16,342 nucleotides of DNA from JAEZKC01 sp046538945 (GTDB lineage: Bacteria > Fibrobacterota > Chitinivibrionia > Chitinivibrionales > Chitinispirillaceae). The notes beneath the pieces were generated by a model, which was given only the letters and a program-made list of their open reading frames with translations, searched no databases and had not been told where the DNA came from. Shown here piece by piece: positions 1-7,822 of the stretch; position 1 is the first letter of the stretch, and each line of letters opens with the position of its first letter. Location of the stretch: positions 1 to 16,342 of the forward strand of contig JBKHHW010000068.1 of assembly GCA_046538945.1 (NCBI GenBank), given 5' to 3'. Made by a program: the position numbers and the translations under genes.

Positions 1-41
1 TGGGTTTCTGTTCAGATACTGAATGGGAACCCACTTTTTTT
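1..41 (+). terminator. Rho-independent terminator for a rightward gene left of the window
   Basis: Bases 1-15 pair with 19-33 around a three-base loop (ATA), giving a stem of 15 pairs that includes three G-U wobbles (7/27, 9/25, 10/24). A run of seven T follows at 35-41. As plus-strand RNA the stem is continuous. As minus-strand RNA the three wobbles become A-C mismatches and no T tract lies on the visible side. It is therefore best read as the terminator of a plus-strand gene that ends just outside the window, convergent with the minus-strand operon ending at 84. It may also weakly stop the minus-strand transcript. Confidence 0.8.
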
Positions 42-83
42 ACGAATACAGATATCACTGTCCTTTCATTGCAGATCCCGCTT

Positions 84-1754
84 TCAGCAAACAACAGTCA
101 GTGCTTTCGGTTCAACATTAAAATCCACAGGACTTCTCCCGAACGGCTCACCGTCAATATGGACATGATGGCGTCCCTGACGGAATATTCTTACCTGTCG
201 GCCAAGGTGGTATTCGACATTGGCGTGATCGGTGATATCACCTTTGTAAAAACCCCACACGTATCCCAGAAAACTCAGCAGGTGTCTGTCTTTCATGATA
301 ACCACATCAAGCATTCCGTCATCCAGCCTGGCGTTTGAGGAAATTGTCATGTTGGAGCTGTAGTATTTTCCATTTCCTATGAATACGATGAAGCCGCGAC
401 GCTCTTTAGGCTGATCATCTATGCGCAACCGTATGGGTGAGAATCGGTAACGGACCAGATTTTTGAGACCGATGAGAATGTAGGCAGCCGCACCGAGCGC
501 CTTTTTGAGCCCCTTGTCCGCCTGGTTTACTATATAAGCATCGAATCCTATACCCGCAAGACAGGTGAAATAACGTCCGGCAGCTTTTCCCAGATCTATA
601 CGCCGGGTATTGCCCCTGGCTATGAGCTGGCAGGCGGATCGGATTTCCATGGGAATGTCAAGATTGATCGCATACACGTTGACCGTTCCCAGAGGAATCA
701 CTCCCAGTGCGGTGCCGGAGCCGGCCAGTCCATTTACAACCGCATTTATGGTGCCGTCCCCGCCCGCGGCAATGACAAGGTCGTAACCCTGTCTGCTGCA
801 TAAAAGTGCAGTCTGGGTGGCTTCATCCGAACTCTTCGTTTCGCTTATTTCGGGATACATCCCGAATTCATTGAGGTATTGTCTGATTTTACCTGTGAAA
901 CTGGCGCCCTTTAGGGATACATCGAGAAAACGTTTTCTGATTCCGAACAGTTTTCTTAAAATGCCCGGCATTTGATAGCCCGCGCCCGAATGGGGATTGA
1001 TGATCAGTCTGATTTTTTTGAACCTCGGATGCCATGGATTGGGCAAAGCATTTTCCGCATAGCGCAAATCCTTGAAAAATCTGACACTGAAGGCTACCTG
1101 GGGATAAGTCAGTTCAACATACCCGGCCTGGAGAGAATTCCTTTCAACCAATGCTTTTTCCAGTGCCGCAACAGCCGGGAGTATGACACCTGAATCGGCC
1201 AGAGGATCCCGCTCTCTGCTGATCTGCCGAAGTCTCTGCATCGCAGCGGGAACCAGTTTCGATGTCCTGCTGAATGCAAACACTCCCGGTATCATATTCT
1301 TTCCATTCCACTTGAAAGAATAGGACGGGGTTAATTCAGCTCTGAATCTGCGGGGTGAGACTGCCGGGATGGCAATATCCATGTGTGAATTCATGAACTG
1401 TTCACAAGCCTCGTCTATAATTCCGGGAGTAAGGAAAACTGCTTCACAAGGTAAAATGAGATGCCCGCGCTCTTCCATTTCCGGACTTCTGAAGAGCCCC
1501 GTTACGTTTTCCAATGTGGCAAAGGAAGGCAGAATTCTTCTGGAGATGAAACGCCTGCTGTAGAGTTCATCCAATCTGTCCGGACCGATTACCACTATCC
1601 TCTTCACCAGTTTCGATTCATGAAGCGCTTCAACAACCCAGTCAAGCAGAGGTTTTCCATGCAGGGGTACAAGCGCAGAATGGGTAATCTGCGGATCATC
1701 ACTCAGATCACCTGCTCTGTCAGCCGCCAGCACAAGTGCTTCCATTTCTAACAT
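84..1754 (-). CDS. Fusion protein: MobA-like nucleotidyltransferase domain (degenerate) + diacylglycerol/lipid kinase
   Basis: A 556-residue two-domain protein. Residues about 1-235 resemble the GT-A-type NTP transferase family: start MEALVLAADRAGDL, then SALVPLHGKPLL at 27-38 and VFLTP at 106-110. The signature positions look eroded. The Gly-rich loop reads AADRAGD instead of an AGGxxG-type loop, the usual Pro-Lys before the ALxPxxGKP stretch is Thr-His-Ser, and the usual metal-site Asp before the hydrophobic-Leu-Thr-Pro is Glu104. Residues about 245-556 form a full-length bacterial DAGK/YegS/DgkB-type kinase: NPHSGAG at 253-259, GGDGT at 331-335, PLGTVN at 354-359 and the late HIDGEP at 532-537. 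It would phosphorylate a lipid alcohol such as diacylglycerol at the membrane face; the substrate is inferred from family. ATG 1754 has AAGGTGG seven bases upstream; ATG 1745 (Met4) has GAAGG nine bases upstream and is also possible. It is the last gene of the fba-ku-ligD operon, 20 bases after ligD. Confidence 0.85.
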   Translation of the reverse strand: MLEMEALVLAADRAGDLSDDPQITHSALVPLHGKPLLDWVVEALHESKLVKRIVVIGPDRLDELYSRRFISRRILPSFATLENVTGLFRSPEMEERGHLILPCEAVFLTPGIIDEACEQFMNSHMDIAIPAVSPRRFRAELTPSYSFKWNGKNMIPGVFAFSRTSKLVPAAMQRLRQISRERDPLADSGVILPAVAALEKALVERNSLQAGYVELTYPQVAFSVRFFKDLRYAENALPNPWHPRFKKIRLIINPHSGAGYQMPGILRKLFGIRKRFLDVSLKGASFTGKIRQYLNEFGMYPEISETKSSDEATQTALLCSRQGYDLVIAAGGDGTINAVVNGLAGSGTALGVIPLGTVNVYAINLDIPMEIRSACQLIARGNTRRIDLGKAAGRYFTCLAGIGFDAYIVNQADKGLKKALGAAAYILIGLKNLVRYRFSPIRLRIDDQPKERRGFIVFIGNGKYYSSNMTISSNARLDDGMLDVVIMKDRHLLSFLGYVWGFYKGDITDHANVEYHLGRQVRIFRQGRHHVHIDGEPFGRSPVDFNVEPKALTVVC

Positions 1755-1774
1755 CCTTCATCCACCTTCCGTAT

Positions 1775-4297
1775 TCAGATTCCGCTGCCGAACAGGTCTT
1801 TAAGACGCTCCAGAGCTGAAGCCATATCTATCCCCTTGCCCAGAACTGGCCTCCAAAGATCTCCCATCTCCTCCAGCCTTTTTCCTATCGTCCTGATGGA
1901 AAAAGCCGAAGGGTCAAGCTTTCCGTTTACTTCGTCCCAGTGCAGCGGTGCCGAAACCGGTGCCCCGGGCCGAGGACGCAGCGAATATGCACATGCCATG
2001 GTCTTGCCCTTTGTGTTCTGGAGAAAATCCAGATACACTTTCCCCGCCCTTCTGGAAGGCAATCTTTCAAGACTGGTGATGGAGGGAAGTTCTTTGTTTA
2101 CAAATGTGCATACAAGCAAGGCGAACTGCCGTGATTGGTCGTATGTGTAACGGGCCTCGAGAGGTACGAATATGTGAAGACCTGTTGCTCCTGATGTCTT
2201 GACGTAGTGGGGAATGTCGATTTCGCTGAGCACAGAGTGGACCACTCCGGCTGTTTCCACCACATCTGAAAACGGACACTCAAGCGGGTCAAGATCGATA
2301 ACCATAACATCCGGAAAGTCGGGGCTTGAAATCCGGCTGATCCACGGATTGATCTCGATCGCTCCCAGATTGGCCATGTAGATGAGTGCGGCTTCATCCT
2401 GACACACAAGATATCTCGTCTTCACTTTCCCCTCATCGGATTCAACAGCTGTGGTTTGGACCCAGTCCGGTACGGAATCCATGTCCTTGTGGAAAAAGTG
2501 TTTGCCATTGATGCCGTCTGGAAACCGGTGCAGAGACTGGGGACGGTCCTTGAGATGAGGCAGCAGCCATTCGGCAACGGACCTGTAATAGTTAATCATT
2601 TCGCCCTTGGTGATATTCTCGTCCGGCCAGTAGGTCTTGTCCGCATTGGTTACCGAAACCGTTTTATCATTGATGCGCAGTTTCTGTTCACGTGTGACCG
2701 GAGCAAATCTGGGTTCAGGCCTTGAGGGCTTTTCGCGGACAACCCAACGCGGTTGCTTATCCTCTCTGAAACCGAGAAATACAGGGTGTCTCAAACTTCC
2801 GTCGTTTGTCCACTCCGAAAAACGCACCACGCATACCAGTTCAGGCCGAACCCAATGCGCCTTTTCGCCACTGGCCGGATTTGATGAAAACGGACATTGC
2901 GGTGTGATCAGCTTGTCCAGCTTTTCCCTTACTTCAGCAAGTTTTGAATCGGAAAAGCCGCTTCCCACGTGACTTATATAGGTAAGTTTGTCATTTTCAT
3001 ACACCCCCACGATGAGAGATCCCAGAAATTTTCTACCCCCCTTCGGTTCGGTAAATCCTCCGACTACCGCCTCCTGCTGTTTGACAATCTTAATTTTTCT
3101 CCAGTGCCAGCTTCTTGAACCGGGTACATAAGGGCTGCCGCTCTCCTTTGCCACTACTCCCTCCAGGCCGAGCTGTTTGACGCCTTCGTAGAAATTCCTC
3201 CCGCTGGTTTCGATATGGGCATTGAATTTGAGGTGATCGAGAGGTGGAATAACGGATTTCAGCAGTTCTTTTCTCCTGTGAAGAGGAAGACCCGTCAGAT
3301 CGTATCCTTCAAAGTAAAGAAGGTCGAAAACGTAGTACACCAGTGTCCCTTCAGCTTTCCGACGATAGTTCTGAAGAGCTCCGAAGTCAGATCTGCCTTT
3401 ACTGTCCAGTACGACAATCTCTCCATCCAGAACAGCTTCAAACGGCAGACTCCTCAGGTCGCGGACAACCGGAGGATAGTGCCCGGTCACACTCAGACCG
3501 TTTCTTGAATAGAGCCTGACCGCTCCGTGGAGACACTCCGCAACAGCTCTGTACCCGTCCCATTTGATTTCGAAAAACCACCCCTCTTTGTCGAAGGGCT
3601 CCTCCACCAGTTGTGCGAGCATGGGGCGCAGCGGCCCTGAAAATTCTCTGCGCGGAGCATCACTGATAATCTCCCGAAAAAAGGCCGGACTGTCTGATGA
3701 AGTGTCTTTTGTGGCATCTGCGGCTCTTATTTGGTCTAAACTGAGTCCTGTACGCACAGAGCGGTCTTTTTGGAGCACATCTCCCTCTTGCCGAGAAAAC
3801 CCGTCGGTTTTTTTCAGCAGAAGCCAGCTGTTGTCTCCCTTTCCGGAAATCTTAACCAAATGGTACATTCCCTTCAGTTTCTGCCCTTCCAGAGTGAAAA
3901 CCGCATTTCCTTTGGACAAACCGTTCCGGAATGCCTCCTCGGTTTCCTTCTTCCCCTTTTTTCCCGGAACAGAGTAGCAGCCTTCATCCCAGATCATCAC
4001 CGTGCCTGCCCCGTAATTGCCTTCAGGAATGATACCCTCGAAATTACGGTAATCATAGGGATGATCCTCAACCATCATGGCCAGCCTCTTCTTTGCCGGA
4101 TCCAGCGAGGGTCCCTTGGGAACAGCCCAGCTTTTGAGTACCCCCTGGAGTTCCAGGCGCAGATCGTAATGCAGGTGACTGGCCCTGTGCTTCTGAACGA
4201 CAAAGCGGGGCTTCTCCCCGGAGGACCCGCTCAGCTCCGGGGCAGGTTCTGAGGTGCTGCTGAAATCTCTTTTCTTTCCGTAGTCCTCAAGCTGCAT
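1775..4297 (-). CDS. ligD: ATP-dependent DNA ligase D (phosphoesterase-ligase-polymerase)
   Basis: LigD trims, fills and seals double-strand breaks held by Ku in bacterial non-homologous end joining. This 840-residue protein has all three domains in the order known from Pseudomonas LigD. The 3'-phosphoesterase domain (about 25-170) retains the conserved His37, His43, Asp45, Arg47, His79 and Tyr83. The ligase domain (about 220-530) has the nucleotidyl-lysine motif EIKWDGYR with Lys245, motif IV EGVVAKE at 379-385 and motif V WRKIK at 399-403. The archaeo-eukaryotic primase-type polymerase (about 545-835) has the metal pair Asp668/Asp670 in VIDLDP, TSGATGLH ending at His708, and Asp757 in YLDFLQN. 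No catalytic residue looks lost and the length is normal. It begins 20 bases after ku, whose product recruits it; its own Shine-Dalgarno is weak, so coupling to ku translation is likely. Confidence 0.97.
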   Translation of the reverse strand: MQLEDYGKKRDFSSTSEPAPELSGSSGEKPRFVVQKHRASHLHYDLRLELQGVLKSWAVPKGPSLDPAKKRLAMMVEDHPYDYRNFEGIIPEGNYGAGTVMIWDEGCYSVPGKKGKKETEEAFRNGLSKGNAVFTLEGQKLKGMYHLVKISGKGDNSWLLLKKTDGFSRQEGDVLQKDRSVRTGLSLDQIRAADATKDTSSDSPAFFREIISDAPRREFSGPLRPMLAQLVEEPFDKEGWFFEIKWDGYRAVAECLHGAVRLYSRNGLSVTGHYPPVVRDLRSLPFEAVLDGEIVVLDSKGRSDFGALQNYRRKAEGTLVYYVFDLLYFEGYDLTGLPLHRRKELLKSVIPPLDHLKFNAHIETSGRNFYEGVKQLGLEGVVAKESGSPYVPGSRSWHWRKIKIVKQQEAVVGGFTEPKGGRKFLGSLIVGVYENDKLTYISHVGSGFSDSKLAEVREKLDKLITPQCPFSSNPASGEKAHWVRPELVCVVRFSEWTNDGSLRHPVFLGFREDKQPRWVVREKPSRPEPRFAPVTREQKLRINDKTVSVTNADKTYWPDENITKGEMINYYRSVAEWLLPHLKDRPQSLHRFPDGINGKHFFHKDMDSVPDWVQTTAVESDEGKVKTRYLVCQDEAALIYMANLGAIEINPWISRISSPDFPDVMVIDLDPLECPFSDVVETAGVVHSVLSEIDIPHYVKTSGATGLHIFVPLEARYTYDQSRQFALLVCTFVNKELPSITSLERLPSRRAGKVYLDFLQNTKGKTMACAYSLRPRPGAPVSAPLHWDEVNGKLDPSAFSIRTIGKRLEEMGDLWRPVLGKGIDMASALERLKDLFGSGI

Positions 4298-4317
4298 CTG
4301 GAGCCGGAATCACCCTT

Positions 4318-5109
4318 TTAGGCTGCATTTTTCTGCTTTTTGGCCACTTCAAGACTCTCCGAGAGTCTGGAGAACAGATCGGTCACTCCGCTCTGCACCG
4401 GTTCCTCCCTGACCGGTTCGGGAACCTTTCCCTCCACCTTTTCCTGAATAATTCGCCTGAGATCTTCATAATAGGTATCATGGTACTGCTCGGGTTTCCA
4501 TGGCTCTGAGAGCTGCTCAATCAGGTTTACCGCCATTTCCATTTCCCGTGAAGCGACACTTCCGGCACCTCTTTCGGGCAGATCAAGCTCTGCGCTGGAT
4601 CGGATCTCATCCGCAAAACGCATCTGGTTGAGTATGATAACATCCTCTTCAGCCTTGATCAGAGCCATATGCTCCCTGGTTTTCATCACGTACCGGGCTA
4701 TCCCCACCTTTCCGCTCCGGCGCATGGCTTCCCTCAGGAGCACATAAGCCTTCTTCGCTTCCCGGACCGGCTCCATATAATAGGGTTTTTCCAGAAATTT
4801 CTGGTCGATCTCCTCCCCCTGGGCAAATCCCACAATTTCAATAGTCTGGGATTTCTTTACGTTGGCCCGCCTGAAGTCCTCGTTTTCAAGCACCACGTAG
4901 TCATTTTTGCGGTACTGGTATCCCTTCACGATATCTCCGAAGGGTACCTCCTCACCGGTTTCCTTGCAGACCCTTACATAACCGATTCTGCAGTGATCAC
5001 TGCGCCGCAGCATATCGAAATTGATTTTGTGAGTTTTTGTGGCGTCGTACAGTTTCACGGGAATGTATATCAGCCCGAAACTGATTGCACCTGACCAGAT
5101 AGAGCGCAT
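4318..5109 (-). CDS. ku: Ku homodimer, non-homologous end-joining DNA-end-binding protein
   Basis: Bacterial Ku forms a homodimeric ring that threads onto broken DNA ends and recruits LigD. The product is 263 residues, normal for bacterial Ku. It opens with the family hallmark MRSIWSGAISFGLIYIPVKL and continues through the beta-barrel core, including the segments MALIKAEEDVIILNQMRFAD and AVNLIEQLSEPWKPEQYHDT near the dimer arm. The tail is short and mildly basic (VAKKQKNAA) and lacks the long Lys/Ala/Pro extension seen in some actinobacterial Ku proteins. The frame stays open upstream to a GTG at 5193, inside the aldolase gene. ATG 5109 is preferred because AGGAGG lies five bases before it and the family N-terminus begins there. 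The gene follows the aldolase stop by 13 bases and precedes ligD by 20. Confidence 0.97.
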   Translation of the reverse strand: MRSIWSGAISFGLIYIPVKLYDATKTHKINFDMLRRSDHCRIGYVRVCKETGEEVPFGDIVKGYQYRKNDYVVLENEDFRRANVKKSQTIEIVGFAQGEEIDQKFLEKPYYMEPVREAKKAYVLLREAMRRSGKVGIARYVMKTREHMALIKAEEDVIILNQMRFADEIRSSAELDLPERGAGSVASREMEMAVNLIEQLSEPWKPEQYHDTYYEDLRRIIQEKVEGKVPEPVREEPVQSGVTDLFSRLSESLEVAKKQKNAA

Positions 5110-5114
5110 ACGTT

Positions 5115-5120
5115 CCTCCT
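5115..5120 (-). promoter_or_regulatory. Shine-Dalgarno of ku
   Basis: Minus-strand AGGAGG, five bases before ATG 5109 and two bases after the aldolase stop codon (5123-5125). It fixes the ku start at 5109 instead of the upstream in-frame GTG at 5193. Ribosomes finishing the aldolase would be placed directly on this site, which favours coupled translation. Confidence 0.85.
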
Positions 5121-5122
5121 GT

Positions 5123-6151
5123 TCAAGAGGAGATTTCCTGTTCCATTGAGTCATTGTATCTGCCGCTACTTGCAGCACCGTTGCAGCGGGCACGGTGGAT
5201 AAACACCATCTGCGCGTCGGCTTCGTTTTCTTTTCGCCCGTTCCACACTTCCATGGGCTGCTGCTGCAGAGCGCGGGAAAAGGAGAAGGTGAGTTTCCAG
5301 GGATTTTCCACTCTGTTTATAGTATTGAGGTGGCGAGTGGCATGAACCGACTCCTGTCCGCCGGAAAGGAATGCTATCCCCGGCACTGCGGAGGGAACAG
5401 TCCTGCGGAGAGTGCGGAGAGTGGCTGATGCCACCTCTTCTGCATTTGACTGCACGGATGAGTTCTTACCCGGTACGACCATATTCGGTTTAAGTACCAG
5501 CCCCTCGAAAAGCACTCTGTGTTCACGCAGAGTTTCGAAGAGAACGCCGAGAGTTTCTTCCGTCGCTCTTTCGCATGCACTGATGTCGTGATCTCCGTCC
5601 ATGAGGACTTCAGGTTCCACTATGGGTACAATCTCGGTTTCCTGGCACAGGGCCGCATACCTGGCCAGAGCCTCGGTATTGGCCTTTATGCACAGACCGG
5701 AAGGACCGTTCCCGCCGATGGAAATCACCGCTCTCCATTTGGCGAACCGTGCTCCCATGCCGCGGTATTCCATCAGCCTTTCTCTTAATCCGTCAAGACC
5801 CTCGGTTACCACTTCGCCCGAAAAGAAGGGCAGTGGCTTTGTGCCCTTGTCGACTTTGATTCCGGGAACGATCCCCCTGTCTGTTAGAAGACTGGTCAGG
5901 GGTCTGCCGTCTTCAGTGTTCTGCCGGATGGTTTCATCATAGAGAATGACCCCGGAGATGTACTTTTCCAGATCGGGAGCGGAAAAGAGCATCTGACGGT
6001 AGTCCCGCCGGGTTCGGGGGGTGGAATCCACATTGATCTTTTGGAAACGTCTGGTGATGGTGCCGTTGCTTTCGTCAGCCGCCAAGATCCCTTTGCCTTC
6101 GGCCAGAAGGGCCGAGGCGGTAGCGGTGAGTGTGTTGAACTGCTGCTGCAT
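5123..6151 (-). CDS. Class I fructose-bisphosphate aldolase
   Basis: A Schiff-base aldolase cleaving fructose 1,6-bisphosphate to dihydroxyacetone phosphate and glyceraldehyde 3-phosphate in glycolysis, and the reverse in gluconeogenesis. The 342-residue protein belongs to the classical eukaryote-like class I family. It has GILAADESNGT at 21-31 (Asp25), GARFAKWRAVI at 133-143 (Lys138), IVEPE at 177-181 (Glu179), the Schiff-base lysine Lys221 in GLVLKPNMV, and FLSGGQESVHAT at 261-272. All catalytic residues expected from the muscle enzyme are present. The conserved C-terminal tyrosine of animal aldolases is not seen, as in other bacterial members. ATG 6151 has a perfect AGGAGG six bases upstream, but that site lies inside a hairpin (see 6154-6180). 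It heads a tight operon with ku, ligD and the lipid kinase fusion. Confidence 0.96.
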   Translation of the reverse strand: MQQQFNTLTATASALLAEGKGILAADESNGTITRRFQKINVDSTPRTRRDYRQMLFSAPDLEKYISGVILYDETIRQNTEDGRPLTSLLTDRGIVPGIKVDKGTKPLPFFSGEVVTEGLDGLRERLMEYRGMGARFAKWRAVISIGGNGPSGLCIKANTEALARYAALCQETEIVPIVEPEVLMDGDHDISACERATEETLGVLFETLREHRVLFEGLVLKPNMVVPGKNSSVQSNAEEVASATLRTLRRTVPSAVPGIAFLSGGQESVHATRHLNTINRVENPWKLTFSFSRALQQQPMEVWNGRKENEADAQMVFIHRARCNGAASSGRYNDSMEQEISS

Positions 6152-6153
6152 AG

Positions 6154-6180
6154 AATTCCTCCTTTATTAAAAGAGGAATT
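6154..6180 (-). promoter_or_regulatory. Hairpin sequestering the aldolase ribosome binding site
   Basis: In minus-strand RNA, AAUUCCUC (6180-6173) pairs perfectly with GAGGAAUU (6161-6154). The stem continues through a U-G wobble (6172/6162) and three A-U pairs (6171-6169 with 6165-6163) to a three-base loop. The resulting 12-pair stem contains the entire consensus Shine-Dalgarno AGGAGG (6163-6158) of the aldolase. The pairing is seen directly. A role as a translational switch, for example an RNA thermometer or protein-controlled leader, is inference. On the plus strand the wobble would be a C-A mismatch, so the structure suits the minus transcript. Confidence 0.6.
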
Positions 6181-6252
6181 AAGCAAATCTAACGCCAAGT
6201 TTCGGGAAGGGGGAGAAAGTCTTTCATGAGAGCAAGAGCCCCGGGAGCTGTT

Positions 6253-7692
6253 CTATTCAGATCTGTTCTTCACTTTTACACGGACACGAACACTGGCCTG
6301 TTCCTCATTGAGAACAACTCCGGAAGGGGCTATCACGGCCAGTCTGACTGTAGTACATTCCTGAATCTTGGATAAATCCAGAGGCTCGGTTCTGAGATAG
6401 GCCGGTTTGGATTTTCTGTTTTGCGGGAGCATCACGTTCAGTGTGTCCGGCTGTACTTCAATTTTTTCCAGAATGAGGTTTGGATTCAGCCTGCCTTCCC
6501 TCCTCACCTTTACCGGGATTGGGGTCGGGACAGTTTTCTGTGCGGTAATGGTGAAAGTGCGTGGGGAGATCTGGCTGATACTGACTCCGCTGGGTACATC
6601 TATATCCTTGTCACCTACAATCAGAGTCTGTTTTCCTTCATTGAGTTTGCTGACGTCTATCCTTGCGGCCAGTGCGGATTGGTCGAACAGAAACATCCGC
6701 TCAGATCCGGTAAGGGATACTTTGACCTCGGTGATTTTGGGTTCCTCGATTACCCAGTTGGGAGGAATGTTCTTGTAGACTACCGGAATAGTGAAAGTTC
6801 TGTTGACGGTATCGGTTTTGAAGGCAAAAATGAACCAGATTACAAAAGAGATCAACGCGGCTGTCAATTTGATTCCCGGATTGCGGAACGGGAGCTTTCT
6901 GGTTTTGCCGCCACTGCGGGATGGGAATGCGTTACTGTAGAACAATTCTAGTTTTCTCTGCAGTCCTGTCGGGGACACTATTTCAAGCTTTCCTCTCTGG
7001 GCAAGTGTTATCGTACCTCTTTCCTCCGATACCGCGATTGTACAGGCATCACTGCGTTCGGATATTCCCAGAGCGGCCGTGTGACGCGTGCCGTTTTGTC
7101 CGACTTCTGAATCGTTGAGAGACAGCGGTAGTCTCACGCCGAATTTGTCGATGCGTTCACCCTCCACTATGACAGCCCCGTCGTGATTGGGAGTAGACGG
7201 GTGAAAAATGCTGTATAGAAGGGAGGTGCTGATTCTTCCGTTTAAGGAGATTCCTCCGCTCAGATGGCGTTCAAGTGAATCCCGGCCCTTGAGAACAATG
7301 AGTGCACCAATTTTTTCTGATGCCATGCTTTTTATGCTTTCCACCAGAATTTCAAGCGTTTTATTCGAGGACAGCACACGATGCTTTGACTTTAGACTCC
7401 CGATGCTTGAAAGCCGCTCTATCGCCGTCCGTATGTCATCCTGAAAAATCAGAACCAGACCAATAAGGGCAGCGGTGATTCCAGCATGGAACAGCATCGA
7501 AGTCATATACATGTTCAGGAAGCGGGCAAGACTGAAAACTGAAAGCACCACTGAAAAGCCGATGATGACTGACCGGGAAGCTCTGCGCTTGAGCCAGATC
7601 AGTATAAAATAGAGCAGAACCGTGATGATTGCCATATCCAAAAAATCGGCAATACGGATACTGGACAGGAGCACTTTTAGTGAAGAGATCAC
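6253..7692 (-). CDS. Membrane diadenylate cyclase fused to YbbR domains (CdaA-CdaR fusion)
   Basis: Makes cyclic di-AMP from two ATP at the inner membrane. Three predicted membrane helices (about 19-35, 42-58, 63-83) match the CdaA N-terminus. They are followed by a DisA_N/DAC cyclase domain (about 90-255) with DGA at 171-173 and GTRH at 201-204. The usual RHR triad reads RHT (Thr205). A fourth membrane helix (about 276-291) then leads to two YbbR-like repeats (about 296-385 and 388-477). These would lie outside the cytoplasm and correspond to CdaR, which in Firmicutes is a separate regulatory protein encoded next to cdaA. The 479-residue product thus combines both in one chain. The start is GTG 7692 without a clear Shine-Dalgarno; the first ATG (7635) would remove part of the first helix, so GTG is preferred. 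It lies 101 bases upstream of the aldolase gene. Confidence 0.9.
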   Translation of the reverse strand: MISSLKVLLSSIRIADFLDMAIITVLLYFILIWLKRRASRSVIIGFSVVLSVFSLARFLNMYMTSMLFHAGITAALIGLVLIFQDDIRTAIERLSSIGSLKSKHRVLSSNKTLEILVESIKSMASEKIGALIVLKGRDSLERHLSGGISLNGRISTSLLYSIFHPSTPNHDGAVIVEGERIDKFGVRLPLSLNDSEVGQNGTRHTAALGISERSDACTIAVSEERGTITLAQRGKLEIVSPTGLQRKLELFYSNAFPSRSGGKTRKLPFRNPGIKLTAALISFVIWFIFAFKTDTVNRTFTIPVVYKNIPPNWVIEEPKITEVKVSLTGSERMFLFDQSALAARIDVSKLNEGKQTLIVGDKDIDVPSGVSISQISPRTFTITAQKTVPTPIPVKVRREGRLNPNLILEKIEVQPDTLNVMLPQNRKSKPAYLRTEPLDLSKIQECTTVRLAVIAPSGVVLNEEQASVRVRVKVKNRSE

Positions 7693-7822
7693 ATCACAAC
7701 CGTTATTTTAAGTGTTCAGCCATTGTTCCGGATGACCGGGGGCTGGGATCGTTTCGCAGCAGTACAGATGCGTTTAGGTATCGGTTCTATTGTGTTCTGA
7801 AGTCTGCTTTTGCGCTTATTTT

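Noticed and set aside
5110..5193. Longer ku reading from GTG 5193
   Set aside because: The extra 28 residues have no family match and overlap the aldolase; a perfect Shine-Dalgarno serves ATG 5109, where the Ku N-terminus begins.
7693..7822. Possible terminator or riboswitch between the kinase and the diadenylate cyclase genes
   Set aside because: A small CCGG-TCAT-CCGG stem inside CAGCC/GGCTG exists, but no T tract or known riboswitch core was recognised.
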